A stretch of DNA of 64,000 nt, taken from NCBI RefSeq assembly GCF_018324685.1, contig NZ_AP023354.1:4960001-5024000 (forward strand). The letters run 5' to 3'. Source of the DNA: Actinocatenispora sera (GTDB taxonomy: Bacteria; Actinomycetota; Actinomycetes; Mycobacteriales; Micromonosporaceae). Each line of letters begins with the position of its first letter. Position 1 is the stretch's first letter. Below the pieces are notes generated by a model. It did no database searches, was not told the DNA's origin, and worked only from the letters and a program-made list of their open reading frames with translations. The translations under genes and the position numbers were made by a program. Positions 6,869 through 16,259 of this stretch are shown in pieces.

Positions 6869-9800
6869 TCAGCCGCGGCGCAGCCGCAGGGTACGGATCT
6901 GGAACGGGCGGAACGCCAGGTGCACGGCCCCGTCGGTGTCGAGCAGGTCCGTGCCACCGTCGGCGAGTGGACGTTCCAGCAGGTCCACCTCGGTCACGCC
7001 GGCCGCGGCGAAGCCGGGGCGCAGCGTGGTCTGCGCGCGGCCGCCGCACGACTCGTACGCCCGGACGATCACGTCGCCGGAGCCGTCGTCGGCAAGCTTG
7101 ACCGCCTCCACCGCCACCGCCGGGTTGTCCAGCCGTACCAGCGGGTCCGGCGTGGCGTTCGCCGCCGCGACCCGCAGCGGCAGGTTCAGCGCGTACCCCT
7201 GGGCCACCGCGTCGCCGATCTCGGCCCCCGCCACCAGCGCGTAGCTGAACGTGTGGGTGTCGATGTCGGTGTGCGGGTCGGGGCTGTGCGGCGCGCGCAG
7301 CAGCGACAACCGTACGGTCGTGGTGGTGCCGCCGGTCTCCCGGGTGGCACGGTGCACGTCGTGGCCATAGGTCGAGTCGGTCACCAGCGCGACGCCGTAG
7401 CCGGGCTCGCCCACGTGGATCCAGCGGTGCGCGTACACCTCGAACCGGGCCGCGTCCCACGACGTGTTCGTGTGGGTGGGCCGGTGCACGTGGCCGAACT
7501 GGATCTCGGCGGACTCCCGCTCGGCATGCACGTCGATCGGGAACGCGGCCTTGAGCACCTTCTCCGACTCGCGCCAGTCGATCTCGGTCCGCACGTCCAG
7601 CCGGCGGCTGCCCGCGGCGAGCACCAGCGTCTGGGTCGCGGTGGACTCCCCGAACCGGCGTACCACCCGGATCGCGGACACCAGCGGGCCGTGCTCGACC
7701 ACCTCGACCGACTCCGCGTCGGTCAGGTCGGTGTGCCGGTGCAGGTAGTGCTTGTCCAGGTCCCAGGCGTCCCACTTGTTCGGGTGGTCGGGGTGCAGCT
7801 GCAGCAGGTTGCCGTAGCTGCCGGGGGCGAGCACCTCGCGGCCGTGCGCGTGGTCGTACACCGAGGTGACCAGGCCGCGCTCGTCGAGCGTGACCCGCAG
7901 CAGCCCGTTGTCCAGCACCAGACCGTCCACGGTGGACGGTGTCACGGCGCCGTCGGCCGGCAGGTCCGGGTCGAGCGTGCCGACGCCCAGCGCCGGTACG
8001 GTGGCGAACGCGGCGACGCTGCCGTCGGACAGCTTCTGCGCGGCTTCCGCCGCGAGCCCGCTCGCCGCGGCCAGATCCGCCGGTACGGCGGTGACCTCGG
8101 TGCGGTCGGTCGGCGCGGCGTTGAACACCCGCAGCCCGCCGTCGCCGCCGCCCACCGCATGGGTGGCCGAGTCGATGATGCCGGTCAGCTGCTCCCGAAT
8201 CTTCGCGTAGGTCTCCCGCGCCTCGCGGTGCACCCAGGCGATCGAGCTGCCCGGCAGGATGTCGTGGAACTGGTGCAGCAGCACCGTCTGCCACAGCTCG
8301 TCGAGTTCCTGGTACGGGTAGTCGGCGCCGGCGTGCACCGCCGCGGTGGCCGCCCACAGCTCCGCGGTGCGCAGCAGGTGCTCGCTGAACCGGTTGCCCT
8401 GCTTGGTCTTCGCCTGCGAGGTGAACGTGCCGCGGTGCAGCTCCAGGTACATCTCGCCGGACCACACGGGCGCGTCCGGGTACTCCGCGCGCGCGGCGGC
8501 GAAGAACTCGTCCGGGTGCTCGATGGTGACCTTCGGCGAGCCCTCCAGGTCCCGCAGCCGGCGGGCGCGCTCGAGCATCTCGCGGGTGGGGCCGCCGCCG
8601 CCGTCGCCGTGCCCGAACGGCAGCAGCGAGATCGTGCCGGCACCCTTCTCCGCGTAGTTGCGCACCGCGCGCGCCAGCTCCTCGCCGGAGAACGTCCCGT
8701 TGTACGTGTCGGCCGGCGGGAAGTGGGTGAAGATCCGCGTCCCGTCGATGCCCTCCCACCAGAACGTGTGGTGCGGCATCTTGTTGACCTGGTTCCAGGA
8801 GATCTTCTGGGTCAGGAACCACTCCAGCCCGGCCAGCCGGGCGATCTGCGGGAACGCCGCGGTGTAGCCGAACGAGTCGGGCAGCCAGATGCCGCGGGTG
8901 TCGACGCCCAGCTCCTGCGCGAAGAACCGCTTGCCCTGGGTGATCTGGCGGACCAGCGCCTCCCCGCCGGGCAGGTTCGCGTCCGACTCCACCCACATCG
9001 ACCCGACCGGCGCCCAGTTGCCGGCCGCGACCGCCTTCTTGATCCGCTCCCAGACCGCCGGCTGCGCCTTCTTCACCCACGCGTACTGCTGTGCCTGCGA
9101 GGCGGCGAACACCAGCTCCGGGTACTCCGCGGCGAGCGCGGTGACATTCGCGAACGTCCGGGAGGACTTGCGCACCGTCTCGCGCAGCGGCCACAGCCAG
9201 GCCGAGTCGATGTGCGCGTGACCGGCCGCCGAGATCCGGTGCGCCGAGGCGTTGGCGGGCCGGGACAGCACCTCGGCCAGCTCGGCGCGGCCCGCCGCGG
9301 CGGTACCGGGCACGTCGTGCAGGTCGAGCGTGTCGAGCATCCGCTCCAGCGCGCGCAGGATCTCGTGCCGGCGCGGATCGCCCACGCTCAGCTCGTGCAT
9401 CAGCTCCGCCAGCACGTCCACGTCGGCGACCAGCGCGAACACCGTCTCGTTCAGCACCGCCACGTCGGCCGACCGCAGCTGGTAGAGCGGCGCATCGCCG
9501 GCGGTGTACTTGTCGCCGAGCAGGGTCTGCTCGATGCCCATCGAGACCTGCGGGTTCGCCGCCGCCTCCAGCAGCAGGTCGACCCGCTCGCCGCCGGCCG
9601 CCGGCCGGGCGACCGGCACGTACCGGTTCAGCGGATGCAGCGCCTTGATCGGCACCCCGGCGGTGTCGTAGGCCATCGCCTCGGCGGAGAAGCCCGGCCC
9701 GCCGCTGAAGCCCAGGTCGAACACCGCCTCCACCCGCTCGCCGGCGAACGACGCCGGTACCTCGCCGCGTACCCGCAGCCAGCTGGTCGACCACGGGCGA

Positions 9801-10021
9801 CCCCAGGCGGTACCGACCGGCATCGGCGCGTACTCCGCGGCGAGCGCCTCGCGCACGTTCACCGGGTCCGCGGCGATCGGGGTGCCGTCCGGGCCGGGTA
9901 CGTCCGGCACGTGCCAGACCTCGACGGTCAGCGGCGCGGTGGCGGTGTAGATCGCCGGCCGGATCCACTGGTTCATCGCCCGGTCGAGGCGCGCCTCGAC
10001 CAGGACACGATCGTCATGCAC
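6869..10021 (-). CDS. GH38 alpha-mannosidase
   Basis: 1050 residues, typical for bacterial family GH38 class II alpha-mannosidase, which hydrolyses terminal alpha-mannosides. After an N-terminal beta domain, the catalytic (beta/alpha)7 domain begins at about residue 263. Zinc ligands are visible as H-I-D (His270, Asp272), and the nucleophile is Asp382 in W-L-P-D-S-F-G-Y. The H-H-T-F-W-W-E-G segment and the middle and C-terminal beta domains also match. No signal peptide, so probably cytoplasmic and acting on imported oligosaccharides. The GTG start at 10021 has GGGGGA at good spacing. It is divergent from the membrane glycosidase-like gene and ends at a strong hairpin. Confidence 0.93.
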   Translation of the reverse strand: MHDDRVLVEARLDRAMNQWIRPAIYTATAPLTVEVWHVPDVPGPDGTPIAADPVNVREALAAEYAPMPVGTAWGRPWSTSWLRVRGEVPASFAGERVEAVFDLGFSGGPGFSAEAMAYDTAGVPIKALHPLNRYVPVARPAAGGERVDLLLEAAANPQVSMGIEQTLLGDKYTAGDAPLYQLRSADVAVLNETVFALVADVDVLAELMHELSVGDPRRHEILRALERMLDTLDLHDVPGTAAAGRAELAEVLSRPANASAHRISAAGHAHIDSAWLWPLRETVRKSSRTFANVTALAAEYPELVFAASQAQQYAWVKKAQPAVWERIKKAVAAGNWAPVGSMWVESDANLPGGEALVRQITQGKRFFAQELGVDTRGIWLPDSFGYTAAFPQIARLAGLEWFLTQKISWNQVNKMPHHTFWWEGIDGTRIFTHFPPADTYNGTFSGEELARAVRNYAEKGAGTISLLPFGHGDGGGGPTREMLERARRLRDLEGSPKVTIEHPDEFFAAARAEYPDAPVWSGEMYLELHRGTFTSQAKTKQGNRFSEHLLRTAELWAATAAVHAGADYPYQELDELWQTVLLHQFHDILPGSSIAWVHREARETYAKIREQLTGIIDSATHAVGGGDGGLRVFNAAPTDRTEVTAVPADLAAASGLAAEAAQKLSDGSVAAFATVPALGVGTLDPDLPADGAVTPSTVDGLVLDNGLLRVTLDERGLVTSVYDHAHGREVLAPGSYGNLLQLHPDHPNKWDAWDLDKHYLHRHTDLTDAESVEVVEHGPLVSAIRVVRRFGESTATQTLVLAAGSRRLDVRTEIDWRESEKVLKAAFPIDVHAERESAEIQFGHVHRPTHTNTSWDAARFEVYAHRWIHVGEPGYGVALVTDSTYGHDVHRATRETGGTTTTVRLSLLRAPHSPDPHTDIDTHTFSYALVAGAEIGDAVAQGYALNLPLRVAAANATPDPLVRLDNPAVAVEAVKLADDGSGDVIVRAYESCGGRAQTTLRPGFAAAGVTEVDLLERPLADGGTDLLDTDGAVHLAFRPFQIRTLRLRRG

Positions 10022-10163
10022 TGCTCAGATCCCCCACACGCTCTCAGAGGTCATCGTTGTCATCGGGCATTCCGCGCCACGCTATGTCACCCGCGGCCGG
10101 TGGCGCCAGGGTCCGATCATCTCGTCACGCCGGAACCACACGCTGCGTCGTTCGTGCCAGAAT
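10022..10163. promoter_or_regulatory. Divergent promoter region (alpha-mannosidase / membrane glycosidase-like)
   Basis: 142 bp between divergent starts, so both promoters must lie here or inside the coding ends. A short direct repeat, GTCATCG twice in GTCATCGTTGTCATCG (about 10052-10067), could be a regulator half-site pair. I see no convincing -35/-10 pair. Confidence 0.4.
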
Positions 10164-13100
10164 GTGCCCGTGCCCAGCCCTCCCCCGACGGCGCGGCCAC
10201 GGCCCGTGACGCTGGTTGCGGTGCTCGTCGTCCTCGTCGCACTGGGTGCTCTCGTCGCCGCCTCGCTGAACGCGTTCCTTGGGCAGAGCCACCACCCGGT
10301 GCGGGTACCGGCGGAGCACACCGGCGTCGCCGCCGCACGCCCCGACGTACCGGCGCCGCCCGTCTCGACGATCGCCGTACCCGCCGAGAGGTCGCTGCGG
10401 CTCGCGGCGACCGCGCTCGCCGAGGCGTACGCGGGTCGCGGGCTGCGCCGCCCGACGGTCGGCACCGGCACGGCGGCGACCGACGCGATCGTCGCCCGGA
10501 TCGACCACCGGTCCGGGCTGACCGGCGAGGCGTTCCGGTTGCGGCGCTCCGGCAGCCGGATCGGCGTCACCGCGGGGACCGCAGCCGGCGCGCGGGCCGG
10601 GCTGTACACCCTGGCCGACCGGGTCCGGTCGGCCCGCACGCTGGTGCCCGCCGCCGAGCAGGGTACGCTCCAGCGTCCGCGGCTGGGCCTGCGGCTGACC
10701 GACGCCGGCGCCGTCGGGCTCGACGACGACGCCGCCCGGTTCGCGGCCGGCGACGACTACTCGCTGGGTACCGGGCGCACCGCACCGGCGATGCTGCCGG
10801 CCGCGCCGTGGGTGGATCCGACGGCCGCGGCGCGGATCGCCGGCCAGTTCCGGGCGTTCGTGGACCGGTCGCTGGCGCAGGGCTACAACGCCGTGGTGGT
10901 GGACGGCTTCCTGGAGTACGTCACATTCGACCGGCTCGGCGTCTACCCGGCCGGCGATCCGCACCCGGCGCGGGCCCGGGCGATGGTGCGTACCTTCGGA
11001 CCGGTCTGGAAGTACGCGCACGACATGGGGATGAAGGTCTACCTGTCCACCGACATGCTCGCCACCGACCCGCCGCTGGTGCGGTACCTGGAGCGGCGGG
11101 TCGGCGGGCTCGACGTCGGCTCGCCGGCGCTGTGGTCGGTGTACCGGGCCGGGGTCGCCGAGCTGTTCGGCAACCTGCCGTATCTCGCCGGCATGATGAT
11201 CCGGGTCGGTGAGGGCGGCAGCGACTACGACGTACCGGGCTCGGACTACTCGTCCGCGCTGGTGGTCACCACCGCCGCGGCGGTACGCAGCATGCTGCGC
11301 GCAGTCCTCGCGCCGGCCGCCGCGGCCGGCAAGGACGTCATCTTCCGGTCCTGGACCGTCGGCGTCGGTCCGGTCGGCGACCTGCACACCAACCCAACGT
11401 CCTACCAGCAGGTGCTCGGCGGCATCCACGACCGCCACCTGATCGTGTCGACCAAGTACAGCGCCGGCGACTTCTACAGCCACCTCGCGCTGAACCGCAC
11501 GCTCGCGGTCGGCGACCAGCGGCGCATCGTCGAGATCCAGTCCCGGCGCGAGTTCGAGGGGCTCGGTGCGCTGCCCGACGACCTCGGCGCGCTGGACCAG
11601 ACGGCGCTGCGCCGGCTGCTCGCCGCCAACCCGCACATCGAGGGGATCTGGGACTGGTCGCAGGAGGGCGGCCCGCTCTACGCCGGCCCGCGCGACATGT
11701 ACCTGCGGCACGGGTTCTGGCAGCTGTGGGACCTCAACGTCTACCTCGCCGCGCGGCTCGCCTGGCGGCCCGAGGACGACCTGTCGCAGGCCCGGGCGGA
11801 CTGGGTGCGCCAGACGCTCGCCACCGATCCGGCCGCGGTACGGGCGATCTCGGCGGCGTTCGCGCTGTCGCGCACCGCGATCACCGACGGCCTCTACATC
11901 GGCCCGTACGCCGACCAGTCGGTCACCGCGCTCGGCCTGCACCCGCCGCCGATGATGTGGATCTTCGAGTGGGACATCGTCTCGGGCGACTCGGCCACCT
12001 TCGACACGATCTACCAGATCTCCCGGGACCACCTGGACGCCGCGATCGCGCAGGGGCGGACCGCGGTACGGGTGGTGCGGCGGATGCGCGCGATGGTCGC
12101 CGGCACCGAGCCGGCCGGCTGGGTCGATCCCGCGCTGCGCAGCCGTTTCCTCGCCGCGCTGGACTACGAGCAGAGCCTGCTGCGCGCCCTGGCCGACTAC
12201 CGCGCACTGGTGTTGCGGCATGCGCAGTGGCTGGACACCGGCTCGCGCCCGGCGTACGACGCCTGGCACGCGGCGCGGCGCGACTTCACGAAACACCGCG
12301 CGCAGCACCAGGCCCGCTACTGCGACTCGCGGGCGCTGCCGGCGTACAACTTCACCGCCGCCGACATCGGGCTGGACCGCGCCGACCGGGACGTCGGGAT
12401 GGCCTGGCTGTCCCGGGCACTGTTGATCGGCACGCTGCTGGCGCTCGCCGCCGGTGCCTGGGGCCGCCTCCGCCGCCCCGGCGACTGGGGCCGCCTCCGC
12501 CGCCCCGGCGGCATCGCGCTGCGCGCGCTGTGGCTCGGCGCGACCCGGCCGTGGCGGCTGGCCGACCTCGATCCGCCGCGGTCGCGGACCGACCGGATCG
12601 GAGTCTGGGCGCTCCCGGCCGGCGTGCTGGTACTCAGCCGGGCCGCGTACAGCTGGTTCGCCTCGCCGGTACACCTGGCCGGCACGCTCGGCGCCTGGTT
12701 GCTGTACGCGGCGGTGCTGCGCGCGCTGCTCGGCCGCCGTGGCGGCTTCCGGCTGTGGGCCGCGCTGGGCGGGGTGGCGCTGCTGCGTTCGGCGCTGCTG
12801 CTCGCGGTGCTGTCGGTGCGCGGCCCCGGCCGGTACTGGTTCGACTTCTGGACCCTGCCCGGTCGGCGCGACGCCTACGTGGTCCTCGCGGTAGCCGCGT
12901 TCGGCTGGCTGTTCGTGGCGAGCTTCGGGGCACTGCGGGCCGGGTACCGCCTGCGCCGGCGCCGCGCGGTCGGTGCCGTGCTGCTCGCCGCCGGTACGCC
13001 ACTCGCGATGTTCGGCGCGCTGGTCGCCGCGATCGGCCTGGAGACCGTGGCGACCTGGTGGAACGACCAGCTGAACCTGCTGCCGTGGGGGTTGTCCCGG

Positions 13101-13250
13101 ATCCTCGGCCTCACCGTCTACCTGGGCGTCCCGGCGGCGCTGCCGACCGCGGTCGCCGCCGCGGGCGCGGTGCTGGCCGTGGCCGGCGGCCTGCTACTCG
13201 TTCGTTACCGCCGACCGGCCACCGCGATCGCTCCGCCGGCCCGGGCCTGA
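10164..13250 (+). CDS. Membrane protein with glycoside-hydrolase-like ectodomain
   Basis: 1028 residues in three parts. Residues 15-37 are one membrane helix. Residues ~75-155 resemble the small beta domain that precedes catalytic barrels in GH20/GH67-type enzymes (L-A-x-A-Y-A-G-R-G, then A-R-A-G-L-Y-T-L-A-D), and ~200-730 read like a barrel rich in Trp and acidic residues, including G-I-W-D-W-S-Q-E-G-G near 490. Residues ~750-1015 contain seven or eight hydrophobic helices. I cannot assign a family or catalytic residues with confidence. I infer an enzyme facing outward on a polytopic anchor, acting on glycans. A 27-bp in-frame duplication lies at the start of the membrane part. Confidence 0.7.
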   Translation: MPVPSPPPTARPRPVTLVAVLVVLVALGALVAASLNAFLGQSHHPVRVPAEHTGVAAARPDVPAPPVSTIAVPAERSLRLAATALAEAYAGRGLRRPTVGTGTAATDAIVARIDHRSGLTGEAFRLRRSGSRIGVTAGTAAGARAGLYTLADRVRSARTLVPAAEQGTLQRPRLGLRLTDAGAVGLDDDAARFAAGDDYSLGTGRTAPAMLPAAPWVDPTAAARIAGQFRAFVDRSLAQGYNAVVVDGFLEYVTFDRLGVYPAGDPHPARARAMVRTFGPVWKYAHDMGMKVYLSTDMLATDPPLVRYLERRVGGLDVGSPALWSVYRAGVAELFGNLPYLAGMMIRVGEGGSDYDVPGSDYSSALVVTTAAAVRSMLRAVLAPAAAAGKDVIFRSWTVGVGPVGDLHTNPTSYQQVLGGIHDRHLIVSTKYSAGDFYSHLALNRTLAVGDQRRIVEIQSRREFEGLGALPDDLGALDQTALRRLLAANPHIEGIWDWSQEGGPLYAGPRDMYLRHGFWQLWDLNVYLAARLAWRPEDDLSQARADWVRQTLATDPAAVRAISAAFALSRTAITDGLYIGPYADQSVTALGLHPPPMMWIFEWDIVSGDSATFDTIYQISRDHLDAAIAQGRTAVRVVRRMRAMVAGTEPAGWVDPALRSRFLAALDYEQSLLRALADYRALVLRHAQWLDTGSRPAYDAWHAARRDFTKHRAQHQARYCDSRALPAYNFTAADIGLDRADRDVGMAWLSRALLIGTLLALAAGAWGRLRRPGDWGRLRRPGGIALRALWLGATRPWRLADLDPPRSRTDRIGVWALPAGVLVLSRAAYSWFASPVHLAGTLGAWLLYAAVLRALLGRRGGFRLWAALGGVALLRSALLLAVLSVRGPGRYWFDFWTLPGRRDAYVVLAVAAFGWLFVASFGALRAGYRLRRRRAVGAVLLAAGTPLAMFGALVAAIGLETVATWWNDQLNLLPWGLSRILGLTVYLGVPAALPTAVAAAGAVLAVAGGLLLVRYRRPATAIAPPARA
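12458..12511 (+). repeat. In-frame 27-bp tandem duplication
   Basis: Two adjacent 27-bp units (12458-12484 and 12485-12511) differ only in the last base. Each encodes the nine residues W-G-R-L-R-R-P-G-D/G, giving a basic loop between the first and second helices of the membrane anchor. It looks like a recent slippage event. Confidence 0.85.
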
Positions 13251-13293
13251 CCGAACCGGCACCCGCGAGCCTGACCGATCCGCCACCCGCGAG
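13246..13293. repeat. 24-bp tandem duplication at the stop codon
   Basis: Units 13246-13269 and 13270-13293 differ at two positions (CCGAACCGG against CCGATCCGC). The first unit contains the TGA stop of the membrane glycosidase-like gene, and the second repeats that TGA. Confidence 0.75.
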
Positions 13294-13295
13294 AG

Positions 13296-13332
13296 CGGTC
13301 CTGGGCCGCCCCGACGGCCACGGCCCGGACCG
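13296..13332. terminator. Hairpin between convergent genes
   Basis: CGGTCCTGGGCC (13296-13307) pairs with GGCCCGGACCG (13322-13332) with one bulged T. It lies between the plus-strand membrane protein and the minus-strand secreted protein, so it can serve both. Confidence 0.6.
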
Positions 13333-13339
13333 GTGCGGG

Positions 13340-14776
13340 TCACTGGGTCGGGCAGCCGGACGGCTTGCCGTTGTACTCCTTGGTGTAGACGCGCACCAGC
13401 ATCCTGGTGTTCGCGTACTCGGTCAGCGTCCACAGGTGCGCGTTGCCGGCCGAGTCGTGCCAGTACGCCATCGACTCGGTGTCGTCGACGAACGTGCCGG
13501 GCGTCGGGCACACGCCGTCGCTGTCCTGCTCGTACCACAGTTCGCTGCCGTGGCCGCCGGGCAGCGTGCGGGCGATGAAGTACTCCTGGTGGCCGGTCGT
13601 GGTGTTCGGCCGGGAGACCACGCCCTGGATGCCCTCGAAGTTCGTGGTGGCCAGCGACGCCGCGGTCACCGGCGTCGAGGTGCCGTGCTGGATGCGGTCG
13701 ACCAGGTCGCTCATCCGCCAGTTCACGATCCGCACCGGGGCGCCGGACGCGGTCATGTCGGCCGTACCGCGGTACTCCGCGGTGACGAGCTGGTTGCCGG
13801 ACCACTGCAGCGCCAGCGACGAGAAGCACAGGCCGGCGTCGACGTCGTCCGGCGTGGTGGAGCAGCCGGACGGGCTGGTGTGGAAGCTGCCCACCTCGAA
13901 CATCACGTACCGGTAGCCGGCGGCGCACAGCTGGGCGCCACCGGACGGGTTCGTCACCTGGCCGACGTCGTTGGGCGTCGAGGCCGCGCCGTCCGGCCCG
14001 CAGGTCGTCTCGTTCGGGATCAGGTACGTGCGGCGGGTGTCGAACACCATCACGCCCGACCCGTGCCGGGCGACGAACAGGTACGGGCCGAACCAGCTCG
14101 CGCCGCCGCCGTGCACGTCGCAGATCGGGCTGAAGGTCAGCCCGGCGGAGTTGGGCGCGCCCGGCACCACCAGCAGCACGTGCCGGAACGCGCTGTGCGT
14201 GCCGTCGGTGTACGGCCGCTGGATGAACGTGGCGCGCAGGCCGACCGACCGACCGGTGTCGTTCGGTACCCCGGGGCAGCGGGCCCGGTCGTCGGACAGC
14301 GCCTCCTGCCGCCACACCGTGACCACCTCGTCGCCGCCCGCGTCGTACCCGGACGACTGCTCGGCGTCCTGCGAGCTCGTCACCGCCTGCGGCAGCCACC
14401 GGTTCGAGGTCTCCTCCGACCCGTCGAAACACCAGGCGGCGAGGGTGTACTTCGCGTCCGCGGCGTCGATCGCCGACCGCGCGCCGGCGCACTTGGCGTT
14501 GCTCTTGTAGTACATCTGGTGGTTGGTGTGCGCGTACACCTGGGCGAGGCCCGGCGACCCGTCGGCGGACAGCTGGCCCGCGGCGTACGCCGGGTCGATG
14601 CCGCTGGTGTCGGTCGGGGTGAAGACCAGTTTCTGCAGGTCGGCCGCGGACTGCCCGCCGTTCACGTACGGCTTGACGCCGTCCCAGCCGATCGCCCGCG
14701 CCGTCGTCGGCAGCGCGAGCGCGGCCACCGCTGCCACGATTCCGACAATGCCGCCGATTCCTCGTCGAACGCCCAT
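13340..14776 (-). CDS. Secreted protein of unknown function
   Basis: 478 residues. A clear Sec signal peptide (R-R-G-I-G-G-I-V-G-I-V-A-A-V-A-A-L-A) ends near an A-R-A site at about residues 26-28. The mature protein is rich in Gly, Thr, Asp and aromatic residues and holds about ten cysteines, many of which could form disulfides, fitting an extracellular life. I recognise no catalytic motif; the regular beta-like spacing and repeated G-x-W/Y patterns would suit a beta-propeller or carbohydrate-binding fold, but that is a guess. The ATG at 14776 has AAAGGGG upstream. It converges with the membrane glycosidase-like gene; the upstream gene, the ROK kinase, also reads on the minus strand. Confidence 0.7.
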   Translation of the reverse strand: MGVRRGIGGIVGIVAAVAALALPTTARAIGWDGVKPYVNGGQSAADLQKLVFTPTDTSGIDPAYAAGQLSADGSPGLAQVYAHTNHQMYYKSNAKCAGARSAIDAADAKYTLAAWCFDGSEETSNRWLPQAVTSSQDAEQSSGYDAGGDEVVTVWRQEALSDDRARCPGVPNDTGRSVGLRATFIQRPYTDGTHSAFRHVLLVVPGAPNSAGLTFSPICDVHGGGASWFGPYLFVARHGSGVMVFDTRRTYLIPNETTCGPDGAASTPNDVGQVTNPSGGAQLCAAGYRYVMFEVGSFHTSPSGCSTTPDDVDAGLCFSSLALQWSGNQLVTAEYRGTADMTASGAPVRIVNWRMSDLVDRIQHGTSTPVTAASLATTNFEGIQGVVSRPNTTTGHQEYFIARTLPGGHGSELWYEQDSDGVCPTPGTFVDDTESMAYWHDSAGNAHLWTLTEYANTRMLVRVYTKEYNGKPSGCPTQ

Positions 14777-14975
14777 CGGTTGCCCCTTTCGGCGACAACG
14801 ACACTATCGGGCGATCATGGCATGTTCTCGGCGGCGGCGACAGCCCTCGGCGGCCACGACAGCGGCGGTAGCCACGACGGCCGCGCGGGCGCCAGCGGCG
14901 ACGACGGCCGCGCGGGCGCAGCGGTAGCGACCGGCGTCCCGCGCGGCGACCACGGGTGCCCGCTGCGGCGCGGGG

Positions 14976-16082
14976 TCAGCTGCGTTCGCGTTCGTCGGCG
15001 AAGAACAGCCGGCGCCGGTAGACCGACCGGCGCGGATCGCGGGCGAACAGCCGGATCTCCTCCCGGGCCAGGTCCGCGGCGCCGATCAGGCCCGCCTCGT
15101 TGCCCAGGGTGGCCCGCACGATCCTCGCCTCGGGGCGGAAGCCACGCCCCGACAGGGTACGCCGGTACGCCTCGCGGGCCGGGTTGAGCAGCAGGTCGCC
15201 GGCGTCGGAGACACCTCCGCCAATGACGAAGCAGCCCGGGTCCAGGGCGCAGGCCAGGCCCGCCATACCGACGCCGAGCCAGTGCCCGATCTCGTCGAAC
15301 AGCTCGATCGCGGTCGGGTCACCGGCCATCGCCGCCTCGGTGACCAGCGGGCCGGTGATCGCCGCGACGTCCCGGCCGGCCCGGTCGAGCAGCGCCTGGG
15401 CCACCGGCGACTCCGCCGCCGCCAGCTCGCGCGCCTCCCGCACCAGCGCGTTGCCCGACGCGTACTGCTCCCAGCAGCCGCGGTTGCCGCACTCGCACCG
15501 GTGCCCGCCCGGCACCACCTGCATGTGCCCGAACTCGCCGGCCACCCCGTACCGGCCGCGCTGCACCAGGCCGTCGACCACGATGCCGCCGCCGATGCCG
15601 GTACCCAGGGTGATGCAGATCAGGTGGTCCTCGCCCTGCCCGGCGCCGAACCGCCACTCCGCCCAGGCGGCGGCGTTCGCGTCGTTCTCCACCACCACCG
15701 GCAACCGCAGCCGCGACGACAGCGCCTCCCGCAACGGCTCGTGCCGCCAGGACAGGTGCGGTGCGAACAGCACCGACGAGCCGGTCGCGTCGACGAAGCC
15801 GGCCGCGCCGATGCCGACCGCGGCCACGTCGTGCCGGCCGGTCAGCTCGTCGACCACGTCGGCGATGGTCTCCTCGACCTCGCGCGGGCTCTTGGACAGC
15901 CCCGGCGTGTCCCGGCGGGTACGGTCCAGGACCCGGCCGGCGGAGTCGACCACGCCGCCGGCGACCTTGGTACCGCCGATGTCGATGCCGACGGTGAGCC
16001 GGCGCAGGAACCTCGACGGCGGCCGGTTGCGGTACCGGCGGGCCGTCGGCTGACGCGATGCCATGAGTGCATTGAAACCCAT
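14976..16082 (-). CDS. ROK-family sugar kinase (glucokinase-like)
   Basis: About 368 residues. The phosphate-binding D-I-G-G-T-K (34-39) and the ROK zinc motif G-H-x-C-x-C-G-x-x-G-C-W-E-Q are both intact, as is E-N-D-A-N-A-A carrying the catalytic Asp. These features fit an ATP-dependent glucokinase of the actinobacterial ROK group, making glucose-6-phosphate in the cytoplasm; other hexoses or N-acetylhexosamines cannot be excluded. No N-terminal winged helix is seen, so it is a kinase and not a ROK repressor. The start is uncertain: ATGs at 16082 and 16064 both lack a strong ribosome binding site. Divergent from an NlpC/P60 hydrolase gene. Confidence 0.88.
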   Translation of the reverse strand: MGFNALMASRQPTARRYRNRPPSRFLRRLTVGIDIGGTKVAGGVVDSAGRVLDRTRRDTPGLSKSPREVEETIADVVDELTGRHDVAAVGIGAAGFVDATGSSVLFAPHLSWRHEPLREALSSRLRLPVVVENDANAAAWAEWRFGAGQGEDHLICITLGTGIGGGIVVDGLVQRGRYGVAGEFGHMQVVPGGHRCECGNRGCWEQYASGNALVREARELAAAESPVAQALLDRAGRDVAAITGPLVTEAAMAGDPTAIELFDEIGHWLGVGMAGLACALDPGCFVIGGGVSDAGDLLLNPAREAYRRTLSGRGFRPEARIVRATLGNEAGLIGAADLAREEIRLFARDPRRSVYRRRLFFADERERS

Positions 16083-16259
16083 GATCGGCTGCGCCCGGCC
16101 GCAGGGCCGCCGATCGGTGCGCCCGGTCATGTCCGGTATGTCAGGCTCCGGACATCAGCAGATGAAACAGTCGGCGAAGAAATCTTGCTTCTGCCCGGAG
16201 TCGGTTGAAAGATGAGTCCAGTCTGCCATGTCCCCGGGTCACTCCCTGGAGGAGTCGCC
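16083..16259. promoter_or_regulatory. Divergent region with hairpins (ROK kinase / NlpC)
   Basis: Contains ATGTCCGG (16129-16136) and CCGGACAT (16148-16155), a perfect 8-bp inverted repeat with an 11-base gap, and a looser GATCGGC/GCCGATC pair (16083-16115). Either could be an operator or a leader hairpin. The bases before the NlpC start give GGAGGAG at 16249-16255. I looked for a c-di-AMP (ydaO) riboswitch, common upstream of such genes, and did not find its consensus. Confidence 0.45.

Noticed and set aside
6621-9968. Very long open frames antisense to the alpha-mannosidase, Lon, GGDEF-EAL and beta-galactosidase genes
   Set aside because: They are Arg/Pro/Ala/Gln-rich with no family motifs and follow from GC-rich third positions in the real genes opposite.
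14976-16082. ROK-family transcriptional repressor
   Set aside because: There is no N-terminal winged helix; the protein begins a few residues before the ATP-binding motif.
16083-16259. c-di-AMP (ydaO) riboswitch before the NlpC gene
   Set aside because: The conserved helices and loop sequences are not present.
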